From NCBI GenBank assembly GCA_900768705.1, contig CAAGEB010000011.1, forward strand, positions 76,654 through 140,653: a DNA stretch of 64,000 bases, given 5' to 3'. Origin of the DNA: Oscillospiraceae bacterium. GTDB taxonomy: Bacteria; Bacillota; Clostridia; Oscillospirales; Ruminococcaceae. The position numbers and the translations under genes were made by a program. This document shows positions 16,675 through 25,401 of this stretch, one piece after another (positions within the stretch are counted from its first letter, which is position 1; each line of letters starts with the position of its first letter). Under the pieces are notes generated by a model. That model saw only the letters and a program-made list of their open reading frames with translations, did no database searches and was not told the DNA's origin.

Positions 16675-17433
16675 ATGATAAGAATTGCAATTTCCGGTGC
16701 TTCCGGCCGTATGGGACGGGTTATAGCAAATCTTGTGCATCAGCGCACAGATTGCGAAGTCATTGCGGGGATAGATAAATTCGCCGAAAAATACGACAGT
16801 TTTCCGATTTATGCCTCGGTATTTGACCTTCCCGAAAAGCCGGATGTGATAATAGACTTTTCCAATCCTTCGGCTCTTTCGGATCTGCTGTCATATACCA
16901 AAATGAACAGCGTCCCCTTGGTGATCGCCACTACCGGTTATTCCGACGAGGAACGGTCGCAGATAGTTTCCGCTTCTTCGCAGGTACCGATCTTTTTCAC
17001 ATTCAATATGTCGCTGGGAATTAATCTGCTGGCTTCTCTCGCGCAGAAAGCTGCGCAGATTCTGGGAGATCAGTTCGACATTGAGATTGTGGAAAAGCAC
17101 CATAACCAGAAAAAGGACGCACCCTCCGGTACGGCAATTATGCTCGCCGAGGCAATCAACGAAACACTTGGCGGAACAAAGCATCAGGTTTACGATCGAC
17201 ATTCCGTGAGAAAACCCCGTGACAAGGACGAAATCGGTATGCACTCTATCCGAGGCGGTACAATAGTCGGAGAACACGATATTATTTTTGCAGGTCACGA
17301 CGAGGTTATTACGCTCTCCCACTCTGCTCAGTCAAGAGAGGTTTTTGCCGTAGGCGCTGTGAACGCAGCGGTTTTCCTTGCGGGAAAGAGTGCGGGAATG
17401 TATAATATGAGCGATTTGATTAAGGAGAATTAA
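16675..17433 (+). CDS. dapB: 4-hydroxy-tetrahydrodipicolinate reductase
   Basis: NAD(P)H-dependent reductase of 252 residues that follows DapA. It has the nucleotide-binding GASGRMGRVI, TTGYSDEE, FNMSLGIN, the catalytic EKHHNQKKDAPSGTA motif and the C-terminal RGGTIVGEHDIIFAG. ATG 16675 is preceded by CAGGAGAT. It ends one base before the ACT-domain gene, indicating tight coupling. Confidence 0.95.
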   Translation: MIRIAISGASGRMGRVIANLVHQRTDCEVIAGIDKFAEKYDSFPIYASVFDLPEKPDVIIDFSNPSALSDLLSYTKMNSVPLVIATTGYSDEERSQIVSASSQVPIFFTFNMSLGINLLASLAQKAAQILGDQFDIEIVEKHHNQKKDAPSGTAIMLAEAINETLGGTKHQVYDRHSVRKPRDKDEIGMHSIRGGTIVGEHDIIFAGHDEVITLSHSAQSREVFAVGAVNAAVFLAGKSAGMYNMSDLIKEN

Positions 17434-17434
17434 G

Positions 17435-17881
17435 ATGCAGATTGATGTTTGTGAGAATGTATCGGCGGTTTCATTCTACAATGTCCCGCTGGACAGGACA
17501 ATTATGGAGGATACCCTGAAAATCGTTGCAGACGCAGGTATTAATGTGGATATGATTTCAATGACAGCACCCACATCCGAAAGGTTCAGCTTCGGCTTTA
17601 CTGTAAACGATGAGGATATGCCAAAGCTGTTGGGTGCTATGAAAACACTCCGTGAAAAGAACAGCACCGCTCCGATGATAAACAGCGGAAACAGAAAAAT
17701 TGTTATCAAAACCGGTACAATGAAGGATACAATCGGTTTTGCGGCTAAGGTTTTCAATATTCTTAATCGTCTTTCGGCTATGATACTGCTGATTACCACA
17801 TCTGTGGACGAAATTTCCGTGCTTATCCGTGATGCTGACGCAGACGCTGTTGTAAAAGCATTTGAGGAGGAGCTTGATTGA
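17435..17881 (+). CDS. Stand-alone ACT-domain protein resembling the aspartokinase regulatory region
   Basis: A 148-residue protein that looks like two ACT domains in tandem without a kinase domain. The first half has VSFYNVPLDRTIMEDTLKIV-ADAGINVDMI; the second has AKVFNILNRLSAMILLITTSVDEISVLI, close to the second ACT domain of lysine-sensitive aspartokinases. It follows dapB by one base under lysine-riboswitch control. I infer an amino-acid-sensing partner of aspartokinase or another lysine-pathway enzyme, like a separate beta subunit. No aspartokinase gene lies in the window. AAGGAG precedes the ATG. Confidence 0.8.
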   Translation: MQIDVCENVSAVSFYNVPLDRTIMEDTLKIVADAGINVDMISMTAPTSERFSFGFTVNDEDMPKLLGAMKTLREKNSTAPMINSGNRKIVIKTGTMKDTIGFAAKVFNILNRLSAMILLITTSVDEISVLIRDADADAVVKAFEEELD

Positions 17882-18846
17882 ACTTTTTGATGTTTATTTC
17901 AGAAGCGGCGTCGGTTGATTCGGCGGTTTCCGCTACGGAATCACATGAAACCACACTGAATGAAGCGGTTCAGGATTTGGTGGCAAAACCCGAGGAAACC
18001 CTGTCGGCAATAGGTGATTTTTTCGTCAATCTGGGAAAAAATCTGCTTAATGCAATTCCCTCCGTTATTCTGGCAATTATAATTCTCATTGTGGGAATGA
18101 TTCTCACAAAGCTGTGCATCAAGCTGATGTCAAAGGGTCTTAGCAAAACAAAGCTGGAACTTACCGTGATTAAATTTACAACTCAGATTGCTAAAATTGC
18201 ACTGTATGTTCTGCTGATAACTATAGTGCTGAGTATGCTGGGTATTCCCTCCACATCAATCATCACAGTTATTGGTACTGCCGGCGTTGCAATCGGTCTG
18301 GCACTCCAGAATTCTCTTTCCAATGTTGCCGGCGGATTTCTATTGATGATTACCAAGCCCTTTAAAATCGGCGATTATATTATCACTAACGGCGTAGAAG
18401 GCACGGTAACGCAGATTTCCATTCTTCACACCCGTTTGGATTCCGCAACAAATCAGGCGATATTTATCCCTAACGGTCTGGCGGTTAATGCCACGGTTAT
18501 CAACAATTCCGGCAATGACACCCGCCGTGTGGATCTGGAATACGCCATTTCCTATGAGGATGATTTTGAAAAAGCGCAAAAGGTTATTCTGGATGTGCTG
18601 AATACAACTCCGGGTATTTTAAAAACTCCGGCTCCCACCGTGCGTATTCTTAAACATGCGGAAAGCGCAATTGTCATTGCAGTCCGTCCATGGTGCAAGG
18701 GTACGGATTATTGGGATGTATTCTTCGATCTGAATGAGAAAATCCGTGCCGCTTTCCTTGCAAACGATATTTCTATTCCCTACAATCAGCTGGATGTTCA
18801 TCTGGTTGAAAGCAAGAAAGAAGAGTCACAGAAGCTGCCTCTCTGA
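17878..18846 (+). CDS. MscS-family mechanosensitive channel
   Basis: A small-conductance mechanosensitive channel of 322 residues. About 45 polar residues precede three helices; the pore helix holds the Gly/Ala-rich GTAGVAIGLALQNSLSNVAGG (about residues 136-156), followed by the beta domain FKIGDYIITNGVEGTVTQI and the C-terminal vestibule. It releases solutes on hypo-osmotic shock. The start is TTG 17878, five bases after GAGGAGGAG and overlapping the preceding stop; ATG 17890 is further from the ribosome site. Last gene of the lysine operon. Confidence 0.9.
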   Translation: MNFLMFISEAASVDSAVSATESHETTLNEAVQDLVAKPEETLSAIGDFFVNLGKNLLNAIPSVILAIIILIVGMILTKLCIKLMSKGLSKTKLELTVIKFTTQIAKIALYVLLITIVLSMLGIPSTSIITVIGTAGVAIGLALQNSLSNVAGGFLLMITKPFKIGDYIITNGVEGTVTQISILHTRLDSATNQAIFIPNGLAVNATVINNSGNDTRRVDLEYAISYEDDFEKAQKVILDVLNTTPGILKTPAPTVRILKHAESAIVIAVRPWCKGTDYWDVFFDLNEKIRAAFLANDISIPYNQLDVHLVESKKEESQKLPL

Positions 18847-18861
18847 TATTCACAGAATCAG

Positions 18862-18900
18862 AAAACTCCGCACTTCCTTTCGGAAAAGCGGAGTTTTTCT
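18862..18900 (+). terminator. Terminator of the lysine operon
   Basis: AAAACTCCGC/GCGGAGTTTT, 10-bp perfect arms, then T-rich tail. Confidence 0.88.
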
Positions 18901-18932
18901 ATGATAAATCGCAAAAATAAATTGCTTTCCCC

Positions 18933-18961
18933 TTGAAAAAAACAGTGGAATGTGATATACT
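18933..18961 (+). promoter_or_regulatory. Promoter of the alpha-galactosidase gene
   Basis: TTGAAA, 17 bases, TATACT, 46 bases before the start codon. I see no CRE or other clear operator next to it. Confidence 0.65.
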
Positions 18962-19007
18962 GAAATTACCCGGGCAAACCGGAACAACTATTCTTGAGAG
19001 GTGCCTT

Positions 19008-21206
19008 ATGCCAATTACTTATAACGAGAAAAAAAGGGTGTTCAAGCTGGACACACCGAAAACTACCTATGCTTTCCATATCACCGGGTCAAATCACCTT
19101 TTGCATCTTTACTACGGTGCTTATATTCCCGATACCGATATAACCTATATGCTCAGAATTCCCGATGACGCACCGTTCGTGCCTTCAACCCACGACGGTA
19201 TGGGACCTCATTCCTTTGACTGCGCTCCTCAGGAATTTCCTACCAGCGGCGGACCCGATTTTCGGGAACCCTCCATGCAGCTTATGGACAAGCATGGTAT
19301 GAGCGCATGTGAATGTATTTACGACAGCTACAAGATATATAAGGGCAAGAATAAGCTTAACGGCTTGCCCGCAACTTATGCAAATACCGACGACGAGGCA
19401 ACAAGTCTGGAAATATATTGTAAAGACCCCGCCAACGGACTTGAAATTACACTTCAATACAGTGTATTTGAAAAACTGGATGTAATCACCCGCTCCGTTA
19501 AGGTTCGCAACGGCGGTAATGATCCCATTGAACTGCGCCGTCTCTTATCCACCTGCGTTGAACTGGACAGCAAGGACTACGATATGATTACTCTCCACGG
19601 AACATGGGCAAGAGAGCGTCATGTCCAGCGTTATCCGCTGCACTTCGGCAAACAGCTGGTTGATTCCTGCCGTGGAGCGACAAGCCACGCCCATAACAAC
19701 TTTATTGCGGTTGTTGATCATAAAGCAACGGAAGATTACGGCGATTGCTTTGGCTTTGCGCTGTGCTATTCCGGCAGCTTTGTAGCAGGCTGCGAGGTTA
19801 ATCAGTATGAAAAAACGAGAGTTTTCTCCGGAATTAATCCTTATGATTTTTCATGGCATCTTGATGTGGGAGAAGAATTTCAGGCACCCGAGGTTATTAT
19901 GGTATTTTCATCGGAGGGTATCGGTCAGATGAGCCGTACATTCCACGATGTTATGCGCAATAACCTTATGAGAGGTAAGTGGAAGGATATTCGCCGCCCC
20001 ATTCTTATCAACAACTGGGAAGCAACTTATTTTGACTTTGATACCGATAAGCTTCTGGACATTGCCCGCGAATCCGCAAAAGCCGGAATTGAAATGCTGG
20101 TTATGGACGACGGCTGGTTCGGTCACAGAAATGACGACAGATCCAGTCTGGGCGACTGGTTTGTAAACGAAAACAAAATCAAGGGCGGTTTGAAGCACTT
20201 GGTAGATGAGGTTAACAAGCTTGGACTGAAATTCGGTATCTGGTTTGAACCGGAGATGATCTCCCCCGACAGCGAGCTGTATAAAGCTCACCCGGATTGG
20301 TGCTTACACATTCCCGGAAGAAACAGAAATACCTGCCGCTCTCAGCTGGTTCTTGATTTTTCACGGAAGGAAGTCCGTGATTACATCTATGATATGATGT
20401 ATCGAATTCTGTCTTCGGCTAATATTGAATATGTCAAGTGGGATATGAACCGTCAGCTGAGCGAAGTGGGAAACGAGGTTCTTCCCCCCGAAAGACAGCG
20501 TGAGATTTGGCACAGATATGTTCTGGGCGTTTACGAAATGCAGGAAAGACTGCTTACCGATTTTCCTGATCTGCTGCTGGAAAACTGTGCAGGAGGCGGT
20601 TCAAGATTTGACGCAGGTATGCTGTATTATTCTCCCCAGATCTGGTGTTCAGATGATACCGATGCTATTGAAAGGCTGAAAATTCAGTACGGAACTTCAA
20701 TCTGTTATCCCTGCTCCTGCTTCGGAGCGCATGTTTCCGACAGTCCCAACCACTGCGTCGGCAGAATGACGCCCTTCAAAACCCGTGGAGATGTGGCAAT
20801 GGTCGGCACATTCGGCTATGAGCTGGATATTACAAAAATATCCGACGAGAACAAGCAGGAAATCCGCAGTCAGATTGAGGAATTCAACAAATACAATCCT
20901 CTGGTTCGCACGGGAGATTATTATCGTCTCGGCAATCCCTGCGAAAACGACAGATACGACGCATGGGAATTTGTAGCAAAGGATAAGAGCGAAATGCTGC
21001 TGGAATATGTTCAGATTCTGAAAGTCCCTAGCGTTTTCACTCACAGACTAAGACTTGCCGGACTGGAAAAAGGTGCTTTCTACAAACATGAGGAAACAGG
21101 CAGAATTTACAGCGCAGAGGTGCTGATGAACAGCGGATTTGACATTCCCTCTATGTGGGGGGATTTCCAGAGCTATACCGCTTATTTTGTAAAGGTAAAT
21201 AAATAA
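19008..21206 (+). CDS. Alpha-galactosidase, glycoside hydrolase family 36
   Basis: A 732-residue cytoplasmic enzyme (no signal peptide) that removes alpha-1,6-galactose from raffinose-family oligosaccharides, after import. The N-terminal beta-supersandwich is followed by the TIM barrel with NNWEATYFDFD, MDDGWFG, IWFEPEMI, nucleophile region YVKWDMNRQL (Asp near residue 482) and acid/base region WCSDDTDAIERL. The length matches the AgaB/MelA-like GH36 group. ATG 19008 follows GAGAGGTG. It is monocistronic with its own promoter and a hairpin behind it; no sugar transporter is adjacent. Confidence 0.93.
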   Translation: MPITYNEKKRVFKLDTPKTTYAFHITGSNHLLHLYYGAYIPDTDITYMLRIPDDAPFVPSTHDGMGPHSFDCAPQEFPTSGGPDFREPSMQLMDKHGMSACECIYDSYKIYKGKNKLNGLPATYANTDDEATSLEIYCKDPANGLEITLQYSVFEKLDVITRSVKVRNGGNDPIELRRLLSTCVELDSKDYDMITLHGTWARERHVQRYPLHFGKQLVDSCRGATSHAHNNFIAVVDHKATEDYGDCFGFALCYSGSFVAGCEVNQYEKTRVFSGINPYDFSWHLDVGEEFQAPEVIMVFSSEGIGQMSRTFHDVMRNNLMRGKWKDIRRPILINNWEATYFDFDTDKLLDIARESAKAGIEMLVMDDGWFGHRNDDRSSLGDWFVNENKIKGGLKHLVDEVNKLGLKFGIWFEPEMISPDSELYKAHPDWCLHIPGRNRNTCRSQLVLDFSRKEVRDYIYDMMYRILSSANIEYVKWDMNRQLSEVGNEVLPPERQREIWHRYVLGVYEMQERLLTDFPDLLLENCAGGGSRFDAGMLYYSPQIWCSDDTDAIERLKIQYGTSICYPCSCFGAHVSDSPNHCVGRMTPFKTRGDVAMVGTFGYELDITKISDENKQEIRSQIEEFNKYNPLVRTGDYYRLGNPCENDRYDAWEFVAKDKSEMLLEYVQILKVPSVFTHRLRLAGLEKGAFYKHEETGRIYSAEVLMNSGFDIPSMWGDFQSYTAYFVKVNK

Positions 21207-21209
21207 AGC

Positions 21210-21237
21210 AATCCCTGCGAGTAAAATCGCAGGGATT
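21210..21237 (+). terminator. Hairpin after the alpha-galactosidase gene
   Basis: AATCCCTGCGA/TCGCAGGGATT, 11-bp perfect arms. The T tail is poor on the plus strand (TTAGTATAT); it may serve both convergent genes. Confidence 0.65.
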
Positions 21238-21248
21238 TAGTATATCTA

Positions 21249-21518
21249 TTAATTGAACAGTGCCTCGGAAAGCCATACATGAGCTGTATCCAGTGCTTCA
21301 TAAAAACCGATAAAATCGCCTTTTTTTGCCTTGGAATTATCGGAAGGATTTTTAGGCAAAAGCTGAACCATTATCTTATCAGGTACTTCCAGGTCGGCAA
21401 TCTTTTTTGTGGATTTAACGGTAAGCTTTGCTGCAAAATCATCTCCGCCTGAACCGTAGAAAATCGTATTGCCGCTGCGGATAAGCGGAAAACCTCTGTA
21501 ATAAAAAATGTCTGACAT
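21249..21518 (-). CDS. Small conserved hypothetical protein
   Basis: An 89-residue soluble protein starting MSDIFYYRGFPLIRSGNTIFYG, with a beta-rich middle (KLTVKSTKKIADLEVPDKIM) and a C-terminal helix with YEALDTAHVWLSEAL. The N-terminal FYYRGFPLIR pattern recurs, to my memory, in small proteins of Clostridia with no known role. ATG 21518 follows AGGAGG at six bases. It comes 32 bases after the DUF4340 gene and may be the last gene of the Gld-like module. Confidence 0.65.
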   Translation of the reverse strand: MSDIFYYRGFPLIRSGNTIFYGSGGDDFAAKLTVKSTKKIADLEVPDKIMVQLLPKNPSDNSKAKKGDFIGFYEALDTAHVWLSEALFN

Positions 21519-21550
21519 AGTGTACCTCCTATTCAAAATAACTGCGTATA

Positions 21551-23056
21551 TTACCAATCAATGTTAACCTCACCGCCCTGAAGCAGTGCATCCACATTTT
21601 TGATAAGCCTTGTTGTGTAAATCCCGCTGACCTTAAAAAGAGTATCGCCGTTCAGCTTGATTATATTCTTTCTGTCGCCGTTTCCGAAAAACTCCAGAGT
21701 ATCCTGAGTCCGTCCGTAAACGCCGGCATACTCGCTTTTGTAATTGAATCGAACCGTAACCTGCGGAATAGTGGATTCCACTTCCCCGGTATAGTATTCC
21801 TCGCCTATCGTTCCGATAAGCATACGGTAAAAGCTGCGGAAATTGTCACTGTCAATCTCCTCTCCGTTGCAGGTAAAGGTCTGGTTTTCGCTGTCAATAT
21901 TGTAAATGAACTCACCTTCGGGAGTGGAAATTTCAAGGGTATCCAACGAGTAGATATAAGGGGACAGCGGCCGTCTTGAAATAACATCGCCTATTCCGAA
22001 AGTGTACCACACCGCCGTATCCTTGGAAATAGTATAAATTCCCGGAACGGTACTCAAAGTGAAATAATAGCCGGTTTTATCCTCATTTTCCGAACCCAGC
22101 AGAAGGGTGCGTTCCACACCTGAGTATTTAAACTCAACCTTTGCATAAGGCTCCGACAAACCGCACTTTTCCAGATTTTCAGCAGTTTGCTCGGTATAAG
22201 CAACGCTGTCTGCGGTAAGCCCGTAAAGATTATACCAAAGCGATCTGCCGTTGGTGTAATCAAGCTCCGCAGTTATCGGACTGACAAAGCGGTGAGTATT
22301 TGAAGATGAAACAACCAGATCCTCGTTTTCATTTGCCTCGTCCAGCTCGCTCATATACTTGATTTCCACCGGCTGTTCCATATCCTGACGCTCAATTTTC
22401 AGATATTCAAGCTCATTATCTCCGCTTGAGTAGCTGTCCGTGAGCAGCAGCTCCGCAAAATCCTTTACATCGGAAAAGACCTTTTCAACCGCCGAATACG
22501 CTGCAAGAAGCACATTATTGTTATCTCCGGCAAGCATATAAATTCCGCTGTCGTCAACGGGATTTTTATTTCCGAAGCTGAATTCCGCAGATGTTCCGTC
22601 GTCAAATTCAATTGTTGCCTTTGCCAAAGGCTGAGAAAGCCCATACTGCTCCAGATCCTCCGCATTTTCTTCAACTGTTTTTTTTGCGGAAAACGCCGCC
22701 AGACCGCTTACCATATCCAGAACCGCAGTATCGTCCTGCGGTACGCCCTTCAGCTCGTCGCTTGTCCAGTAATATTCCGTGGATTCCGAAGTGTTTCCGT
22801 CCTCATCGGTATTCGTAACGGTACGCTGCCTGCGGTTCAGGGAAAAGCTTCCCTTTTTGTTTTCAACGGAGAGCTTCACCACATTATCTGCGGTTTTATT
22901 CGTGATATTAACCGTTTCCGAAACCGTACTGCTTTCCTGAGAATCATTCTCCTCCTTTGGGGAAGTCAGCAGCAGTACCGCCAGTACCCCTCCCAGAACC
23001 AGCAACGCCGCTGCCGCAATTACAATGGGTTTTGCCGTTTTTGAAAACCTTGCCAT
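21551..23056 (-). CDS. DUF4340 membrane-anchored protein
   Basis: A 501-residue protein with one N-terminal membrane helix (IVIAAAALLVLGGVLAVLLL) and a large outside part containing two DUF4340-like repeats (DDTAVLDMVSGLAAFSAKKTV and later ENLEKCGLSEPYAKVEF). DUF4340 proteins accompany Gld-type ABC modules. The ATG at 23056 overlaps the upstream GldG-like stop (TAATG) with AGGAGG in front, showing translational coupling. Its role is unknown. Confidence 0.82.
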   Translation of the reverse strand: MARFSKTAKPIVIAAAALLVLGGVLAVLLLTSPKEENDSQESSTVSETVNITNKTADNVVKLSVENKKGSFSLNRRQRTVTNTDEDGNTSESTEYYWTSDELKGVPQDDTAVLDMVSGLAAFSAKKTVEENAEDLEQYGLSQPLAKATIEFDDGTSAEFSFGNKNPVDDSGIYMLAGDNNNVLLAAYSAVEKVFSDVKDFAELLLTDSYSSGDNELEYLKIERQDMEQPVEIKYMSELDEANENEDLVVSSSNTHRFVSPITAELDYTNGRSLWYNLYGLTADSVAYTEQTAENLEKCGLSEPYAKVEFKYSGVERTLLLGSENEDKTGYYFTLSTVPGIYTISKDTAVWYTFGIGDVISRRPLSPYIYSLDTLEISTPEGEFIYNIDSENQTFTCNGEEIDSDNFRSFYRMLIGTIGEEYYTGEVESTIPQVTVRFNYKSEYAGVYGRTQDTLEFFGNGDRKNIIKLNGDTLFKVSGIYTTRLIKNVDALLQGGEVNIDW

Positions 23057-24669
23057 TATCTATGCCTCCTGCGAACCCAGATTACGATGCCCAGAACTAT
23101 AACAATAACAGGGATTACTCCGCAAAGAAGTATTGTCAGAGTATTCTGCGTTGAGGCATTCATTTCAAAAGTAACATCGGCAAAGCTCTTGGACTGGATT
23201 GTAATACCGTTCTCTCTGCCTGAAATCACATTGAACAGGTTCACAAAGAAGCTTCCGTTATTGGCATTCCCGTAAGACAGGAAATAGCTGCTCGCAAGTG
23301 CCTCCGAACCGAAGACGCAAACTCTGCTTATATTTCCGTCAGAATGGGTTTTAGAGGACATGACTGCATCATTGAAAACACCCTTTTCCGCCTTATCGTA
23401 ATCAAAGCTCTGACTTTCGTCTGAATCCAGAGGATACAGGAAAGCATTGTCATAGGTCTTCATCAGGACTGTCAGCTCGTTGCCGGAACGGTCAAGAGTA
23501 TTAACGGGACGGATATTAGCACCGAGAGTAACCAGTCCGGAGGTATTGACTTCCCCTGTATATTCGGTGTCGCAGATGTTTTGCAAATGCGCCATAGCCG
23601 TGGTGCTGTTTATCAAGTAATTGGCGTCGCTCTGACCCACAACGGAATAACCGAGGGATATTCCCCAGTCATTCAGGAACTCCTCAATGTGTGGGGTCTG
23701 CGGCTGGGAAGCCGATGCAAAATAGAACACATTCTTGCCAAAGCTTCCGTTGTTATCAAGGAATTTATCCAGCTTTTCCAGCTGTTCGCTTTCGTAATCC
23801 ATTGAAGGTGCATAAATGACAACATAATCTATTCCGCTGTCAATTTCACCTCCGGTCATCAGATTAAGCGTTTCCACATCATATCCATTGTCGGAAAGCA
23901 AATTCCGGAGTCCGGTGCTGTCTGCCTCGCCAAAGCCCTCGGTAAAAGCTACTCTGACAGGCTCGTCGTTGGTGACATACAGCATTGCCGATACCGCTTC
24001 CTGTTCGATGCAGGAATTGATAATGTATCCGTAGTAATAGTAGTAATACATTGCCTCTTCACTGTCAAGACCGAAATAGTCCTGCGCGGTAATTATCCTG
24101 TATCTTCCGTTGGATTTGTTTTCAACTACTATATCGCCCTTTCTCAGATCCTCACCGGTAAAGCGTGAGGTGTAGGCGGGATTACTGTCCGGGTCGATAT
24201 AACTGAGCTTGAAATGTTCGGAGCAGCCCTTCATCTTTCCCAGAATTTCATTAATCTGTTTGTAGGTACTGCCATTGTTCTCAAATTCGGATTCGGTACT
24301 TAGCACTGTAATTTCCACATCGGAATTCAGCGTATTTTTCAGATAATCCTCGGTTTTTTCATCGAGAGTGTAAATGCCGTTATCCGTTAAATCCACGGAG
24401 GCGTTCATACGGTCGGAAATAATGGTAGCAATTACATTCAGCACCACCACAGCCGCCACAAACAGCACCGTCAGCACTACAGACATTGCTCCGTGCCACA
24501 AAGCCCTTTTATTGAAGGAATGGGATTTAGCGGGCTTTCGGGTATGCTCCTTTTCCGACGCTTCTGTCTTGGTTTCGGAATCCGAAGTTTTCTTGGAAAT
24601 GTTCTCTATGTTATTCTGTACTTCGGAATTCTTTTCTTCCATATTTTCGGGGTTATTTTTTTTACTCAC
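23056..24669 (-). CDS. GldG-like ABC auxiliary protein
   Basis: A 537-residue membrane protein. A charged N-terminal tail of about 50 residues is followed by a helix (AMSVVLTVLFVAAVVVLNVIA), a long extracytoplasmic domain of the Gld/ABC_transp_aux type (NDEPVRVAFTEGFGEAD, YVVIYAPSMDYESEQLEKLDKFL) and a second helix at the C-terminus before a basic tail. Start GTG 24669 after GGGGGGA. It probably works with the ABC permease and ATPase next to it. Gliding motility is not implied in a Firmicute. Confidence 0.82.
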   Translation of the reverse strand: MSKKNNPENMEEKNSEVQNNIENISKKTSDSETKTEASEKEHTRKPAKSHSFNKRALWHGAMSVVLTVLFVAAVVVLNVIATIISDRMNASVDLTDNGIYTLDEKTEDYLKNTLNSDVEITVLSTESEFENNGSTYKQINEILGKMKGCSEHFKLSYIDPDSNPAYTSRFTGEDLRKGDIVVENKSNGRYRIITAQDYFGLDSEEAMYYYYYYGYIINSCIEQEAVSAMLYVTNDEPVRVAFTEGFGEADSTGLRNLLSDNGYDVETLNLMTGGEIDSGIDYVVIYAPSMDYESEQLEKLDKFLDNNGSFGKNVFYFASASQPQTPHIEEFLNDWGISLGYSVVGQSDANYLINSTTAMAHLQNICDTEYTGEVNTSGLVTLGANIRPVNTLDRSGNELTVLMKTYDNAFLYPLDSDESQSFDYDKAEKGVFNDAVMSSKTHSDGNISRVCVFGSEALASSYFLSYGNANNGSFFVNLFNVISGRENGITIQSKSFADVTFEMNASTQNTLTILLCGVIPVIVIVLGIVIWVRRRHR

Positions 24670-24681
24670 AAAAATCCCCCC

Positions 24682-25401
24682 TTATGCATAACGGCGGCGC
24701 TGAAGCACCCTGACCGTAAAAAATACAAACAATGCAATAAAGCTTACGAAAAATACCACATTCTTTAAACTGAATATTCCCGTGGTAAATTCATTAAATC
24801 TGTTAAACACGGAAAGTGAATCCAGAATATTCTTGATAGTCTCGTTGGGAACATAGCTTGAAATAACATCAAACATAAACAGCAGAATATTCGCACCTAT
24901 GCTTCCTATTGCGGCAATCACCTGATTTTCGGTAAGGCTGGAAATAAACACTCCCACCGCTGTGAACACTCCGCCCATCAGAATAATTCCGACGAAATCT
25001 CCCCAGAAAGCCGCCCAGCCGAAAACAGCGCCGCCTGCACTTACCGCTGCCGACAGAATTATCGCATACACAGGCAGTATCAACGCACCGCACAAAAAAA
25101 TCAAAAAGGCTGCCAGAAACTTCCCCATCACTATTCCCGGAAGACTTACCGGGCTTGTCAGGGCAAGCTGATCTGTTTTCTGCCGTCTTTCATCGGACAT
25201 GGTTCGCATTGTAATGATCGGAATTATTATCATCATTACAAAGAACATCATCATAAATACTCCCGACATATTGGATGTGCCGGAGGAAAGGCAGTTCAGC
25301 CATAAAAACAACCCGGAAAAGCCGTAGAACACTCCCAGAAAAACATACGCCAAGGGGGTGGTGAAATAAGATAAAATCTCCCGCTTTAATACAGCAAGCA
25401 T
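24682..25401 (-). CDS. ABC-2 permease, GldF-like
   Basis: A 239-residue permease with six membrane helices, beginning MLAVLKREILSYFTTPLAYVFLGVF, the hallmark of the NosY/GldF class. The ATG overlaps the ATPase stop by one base (TAATG). It forms the channel of the module with the GldA-like ATPase. The substrate is unknown; cell-surface or lipid-linked functions are plausible. Confidence 0.85.
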   Translation of the reverse strand: MLAVLKREILSYFTTPLAYVFLGVFYGFSGLFLWLNCLSSGTSNMSGVFMMMFFVMMIIIPIITMRTMSDERRQKTDQLALTSPVSLPGIVMGKFLAAFLIFLCGALILPVYAIILSAAVSAGGAVFGWAAFWGDFVGIILMGGVFTAVGVFISSLTENQVIAAIGSIGANILLFMFDVISSYVPNETIKNILDSLSVFNRFNEFTTGIFSLKNVVFFVSFIALFVFFTVRVLQRRRYA

